Program-made: the position numbers and the translations under genes
The notes under the pieces: generated by a model
Database searches by the model: none
Seen by the model: the letters and a program-made list of their open reading frames with translations, nothing else
What the model was told of the DNA's origin: nothing
Assembly (NCBI GenBank): GCA_015499995.1
Contig: JADNRV010000002.1
Coordinates: forward strand, 1,355,520 to 1,419,519
Origin: Flammula alnicola
Lineage: Eukaryota > Basidiomycota > Agaricomycetes > Agaricales > Strophariaceae
Length of the DNA: 64,000 bases
Reading direction: 5' to 3'
Shown: positions 60,001 through 64,000 of the stretch, piece after piece
Layout: every line of letters starts with the position of its first letter
Position numbering within the stretch: position 1 is the stretch's first letter

Positions 60001-62921
60001 TCTTCCTTCCGAATGCAACATTTCTACACAACAAAGTCCTCGAATCGCGAACGCCTCTTACAGGCTCCAATGAACAAGGAGTTTTTATATCCGAGTGGGA
60101 ATTGTCGCGCAAATTGAAAGAGCATCTTATTATCCGGCTCAAGAGTGGAATCAACGGAGAAAACGAGGCGTGTAGACAAGCTCAGGCTTTCAATCCTTGT
60201 GCTTCTTTTGTTGTCAACCAGTATTGCAACAGAAAAGAATGTCCACATCAACACATCCTTTCCGCGTCTCTCACTCGCGAGTGGTATAACCTCCGTGCGA
60301 GGATCCACCTACAGCAGATCCTCATTCTCCAAGTGCTGTTATCCCTTCCTTTCAACCCCATTGACAGAATAAGATACTTGAGGTGGGTCATTTTATAATT
60401 TCTATTCCAAACTAGCAGACTTACTGAAACGTTGAACCTTCTCAGGGAATGGATTCACCGTGTCTTTGAAACCTTTTACCCAGTCTGGTTCCGCCTTGGT
60501 GGTGTGGCGAACCTCGATATTGCCTCCATTCCTGAGTCGCAGAACGCTTTCGCCGTCCTGAAAAGTTGGTGTTTAGACGTTCTTTACTGGGGAGGACATC
60601 GTCTCGAGGCAAAACTATTGACCACAGTGTACCAAGTCGTTAAACTGTGCTTCTATCTCGACAAGCCTAAAGCCCTGGCTCACATTCCGCGTGCCCCGTT
60701 GACGAACATGTTCCGTCCATACTCACAATTCAGTTGTAGAAATGGCGACGCCTCAACAACATACGTCATCCCTGAACTTGTTCACGCTCTATCGACGGTT
60801 AACGCTGACTCTGTATCTCGAGGGATTTTCTTCTTCAAGTAAGTTATTCTGCCATGACTTAACTTTGCTTACCGCTCATTGCCCCCCAGACATGTGTTAG
60901 ATACCATGCTTCCTATTGACGCAAACGTGCTTTGTCAAACAATCGACTTCCTGTGTGGATCAATAATACTTGTCCGAAGGAATTTTGTCCTTCACAATAT
61001 AAGTCTGCCGCGCAGTTGGCTTAAAAGTCTTCTTCAAGCCGTGAACCTGGCGGATGTAAAATGGAAGGTCGATGTTGGCCAACAAATCAATGTGTTCGTG
61101 GCGTCTTTGCGAAAATTAGTAGATAGTCTGTATATGGGGAAGCAACAACTCGGTAAGAACTGCCAACACCATACGTAAAGTCGATTTACAGTACTGATTT
61201 TATTGTCCAGCTCATTTACTAGTCGAAAAGTCTGATCTTTTTAATCTGGTTGGCCCTCGTAATATATATCTTGCACGGATGTGAGTCTTTAATGTACATC
61301 ACGCAACTGTGTTCCCAATCTTCGTTGTTTCAGATGCAGGGCTATTTGCCTACTGGGTTATAACGTGAACAATATCCCTCTTCGGACTGAAATTCTCAAG
61401 ATAATGAAGTCCCTCAAGACTAACAAACCGCCCCATAATCTCTTCAAGGAGTAAGTCCTTAATAAACTGTACTCTCATTTGGCAGTGCCTCTAATCGATT
61501 CAACTCGCAAGCTATGCGCATGCCAAGCAGTGGTGGGACCTTGCCAGACTCGTCCGAAAGTCGACGAGTGACTCGCCTTTGGACGAGATGATTCTGCTTT
61601 CCCATGAAAGCGAAAAGCCATCACCGTACCCTCCTCCTTATGGTGTCCGACGTGTTACATACAAGAGCATCGTGGATATTCCTAGACTAGTGGATAACAC
61701 ACAATCTTCACTCGTATCAAATCTTCGACCTGACGCCCCTGTTTTTGTTCCAAAACCGCGTCTACCGGAGGCGCCTGCAGCCGACGATGCTGAACTGGAG
61801 CAGGATATCGAAGAACCTGAGGCGGACAATATCGAAATCATCAACACAGCCAGCTCTGTAGACTCCATCACAGTTACAGCACTTCCAGATGTCGATTCAC
61901 CACCGTCCGAGGAACAAATCAAAGCTGCTCTCGTCATCCAAACGAAATGCCGAGAATTGATGAAGCGCAGGCGAAAGACCGCAAAATCTTCTCTGGACAT
62001 GTCGAGAACAAGTTGCTTTGAAGAATGCTTGGCAGAGTCCCGCAAAATCGAGTGGCCTATGGGAAGTTTCTATCGCTTGCTGTTCTTGGGACCATTGCCG
62101 CATGTGCTGGTCTGTCTTAAGTCTTTTCACACCTGGGCCATCGACACCAAGAAGCGCAACAAGAAGCGTTACAAAGTTGCATCGCATCAGGAGTTGGAGG
62201 ATATCAACAAACGTTTGACCGAACAAAAGTAGGTTTTGCCTTCTTTTTACACCCGCTGCTGCATATTACTTAACTTTTTGCAAGGAAAATTATTGACCGT
62301 ATACAAGCCCTGCAAAAGGCTCTGAATCCGCCATCTCAACTGCATCGCAGACGTGATATCGAAGAGCTCAAGAAGCGTGTGTTGGAAGTGGAAGCCCTGC
62401 TAAGCCAAATTGCACCCAACGTAGCTCGCGAAGTCAGCGAAGACATGGCCAGGGGTATAAAGGGTATCGTTGCCGTTAAGCAGGTACCAAAGCCCAGACC
62501 GAAACCGCGGCTGAGGATCGACGATGTCGACGAATGCGACTATGTGGATGAGGATGTCGAAGAGCGTGATGATCATTCGGAGCCTGCTGAAGTTGTAGAC
62601 GACATCGTCCAGGAATCAATCGTCGTCGTCACGGATAGCTATGCAAGGAAAGAGGATCCCGGGACGGACATATTCATACAAAACGAGGTACCCAGTGTGC
62701 AAGACAAGGCGCCCAGCATGCACGCCGAGGTGCCCAGCACTGTCATGCAGTCCCTTACGTGGGTCCCGGTTCTGCCTGCAAACACCAACGCGTTGCCAGT
62801 CCAAGGTGAGGATCGAGCCCTCCAACAACAGCCTGACGAAGCGGGGGATTCAAGCTCGGATTCGGATTCCTCAAACCTCGACGCTTTGGTCATGCAGTCG
62901 CTTTCTTGGATTCCCATATAA
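54067..62921 (+). CDS. TRANK1-like UvrD-family (SF1) helicase, very large
   Basis: The ATG at 54067 opens MPAGIQETVNGFVQLFEDDR. The gene has more than 20 introns and gives roughly 2,400 residues. SF1/UvrD motifs are all present: Walker A GRSGTGKTTT (about 56250-56325, split by an intron), Walker B YVDEAQD (about 57380), GLFWAGDTAQTI (III), FQLAINYRSH (IV), LYESKGLEFDDV (V) and FLYVAITRARKNLWIVD (VI). After the motor comes a TPR-like helical repeat region (58790-59600, e.g. YLQAMHCFERAGLDREV). The order matches the TRANK1 family. A CCCH zinc finger (60198-60254) and an IQ-like motif (61918-61976) follow, then a coiled coil and an acidic tail ending VMQSLSWIPI. The Ankyrin part of animal TRANK1 is not seen. 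Substrate (DNA or RNA) is unknown. Several exons are 13-28 nt, and one intron begins GC. Confidence 0.9.
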
Positions 62922-63381
62922 TACAAATATCCATTGCTAGTCTTGCATTTCCTATTATTTAATGTACTGAATTGTCACATACTCATCGTTCCGCTGCTAA
63001 CACATGTCTCATAGTTGTTCAATAATTTTGTTGTATTCCGTATGATCCTTCTTGTATACTAAATTTAACGACAATTGGTCACAAATTCTTCTTCTTTGGA
63101 CACTCTTCGTTCACGTCATTTAGCGATTTTATCTGGCCTTACATCTTTGAAGATACGCGAAGCGAAATGCAAATGCAATTGATGAAATAAAACTAGTTAC
63201 AACGACGAATGACGTGTGATGATTATCAGACAGGAGCGTAGGCTCGACTGGTTGTCGTGTGGTATGATTTAGATGATCTATTGGGTATCGAGACTCTTGT
63301 CTCTCGTCGTGGGTGAGGTCGTGATGCGTATAGCCTTTCCAAAAGGGCCATCGAAGCAATTAGTTGCCTTTGGTTAGTACT
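62922..63381. other. Convergent 3' gap between helicase and ABC transporter
   Basis: About 460 bp of 3' untranslated sequence. It is AT-rich. A minus frame at 63129-63359 is not recognisable as protein. Confidence 0.45.
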
Positions 63382-64000
63382 TTACAAGAATGCGCGGGCT
63401 TGCAACATCCATATGCGCGCGTATTCGCCGTTATGCTGAATTAGCTGGTCGTGTGTGCCCTCTTCTAACACCACCGAGTCGTCCATGTACCTGTAAACGA
63501 ATACATTAAATAAATAAAAACGATAGAAGAATGAATGAAAGGAAGAACACTTGCAATATGAGATCCGCATGACGAGTGAGGTTGCCGAATCGATGGGACG
63601 AGAATATCATCGTCTTGTTTCCGCGCAGCTTCCGCAGGCGTTCGAATAGATCTGAGGACGCGCAAAGAATGAATACACTATATATGCGCGAAAGAAAATA
63701 CAGGGCAGACTTGCCGTGCTCTGCAGTCGGGTCCAAGCTTGCGGACGGCTCATCGAATAACAAGAGCCCCACGCTCTGATCAGACACCACCGAGCGCATG
63801 AACGTCCGCGACCTATTAAAACAAAAGAATCAGACTACGTCAAGCCAAAAAAAAAACCCCTTGAAGCAGAAACCTACAGCGCGATCCTCTGCATCTGGCC
63901 CCCACTCAGACCTTTATTGCCCACACCACCGCCGTCCGACGCACTCGCTATCCCGCCCGCTGCCCTCACACGCCCATAACTGCACGGGCCGGCCAAACAA
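63382..64000 (-). CDS. ABC transporter, C-terminal nucleotide-binding domain (partial)
   Basis: Only the last three exons lie in the window; the gene enters from the right edge. In order the sequence shows GLSGGQMQRIAL (ABC signature, about 63918-63880), VGLLLFDEPSASLDP (Walker B and D-loop), LFERLRKLRGNKTMIFSSHR (switch His) and LILYMDDSVVLEEGTHDQLI. It ends MLQARAFL at 63382. GTHDQLI and the EYARIWMLQARAF end fit the MsbA/HlyB-like group of half transporters found in agaricomycetes. The N-terminal membrane domain is outside the window, so substrate cannot be judged. Confidence 0.9.

Overview
The window reads as nuclear DNA of a basidiomycete fungus, most likely an agaricomycete. Genes lie close together on both strands and are cut by many short introns of about 45-65 nt. 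Nearly every recognisable protein is a fungal housekeeping protein. Species cannot be named from sequence alone. About 24 protein-coding genes are supported; two more are doubtful.

Layout. 1-7.1 kb: a DENN-domain GEF (minus, cut by the window start) and a NIPA-type magnesium transporter (minus). 7.6-11.8 kb: HSP104 and mitochondrial complex I subunit NDUFS6 (plus). 12.3-17.3 kb: an Ime2/MAK-type kinase and ribose-phosphate pyrophosphokinase (minus). 19.0-22.3 kb: decapping enzyme DCP2 (minus) and a short TPR gene (plus) that runs into a repeat-rich, gene-poor stretch. 23.6-32.3 kb: INCENP/SLI15 (minus), a doubtful gene, and meiotic cohesin REC8 (plus). 32.7-43.1 kb: isopentenyl-diphosphate isomerase, a proline-rich family of unknown function, mitochondrial pyruvate carrier, DNA ligase I, ribosomal protein uS17/RPS11 and a PPZ-type phosphatase. 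44.3-48.1 kb: a DMT-family transporter, mitochondrial bL36, dihydrofolate reductase and SGT1. 48.5-49.1 kb: a short element with complete Helitron termini. 49.2-64 kb: a glutathione-S-transferase-like protein, a GT31-like glycosyltransferase, a very large TRANK1-like UvrD-family helicase, and the 3' end of an ABC transporter (minus, cut by the window end).

There is no operon or biosynthetic cluster. Neighbours are mostly unrelated, although several serve chromosomes (INCENP, REC8, LIG1, the large helicase) or mitochondria (NDUFS6, MPC1, bL36m).

The most unusual signals concern splicing and mobile DNA. In the ribose-phosphate pyrophosphokinase gene, the conserved Asp-Asn-Leu-Tyr motif can only be read in frame if a 111-nt gap holds two ordinary introns separated by an exon of ONE nucleotide. 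Other very small exons are 6 nt (NDUFS6, supplying a zinc-ligand Cys), 11 nt (REC8) and 13 nt (GST-like, TRANK1-like). Four introns need GC-AG rather than GT-AG boundaries. A 688-bp non-autonomous Helitron candidate sits at 48461-49148 and carries a degenerate minisatellite. The same pyrophosphokinase gene also has an apparent 1-nt deletion in a T run, so its integrity should be checked.
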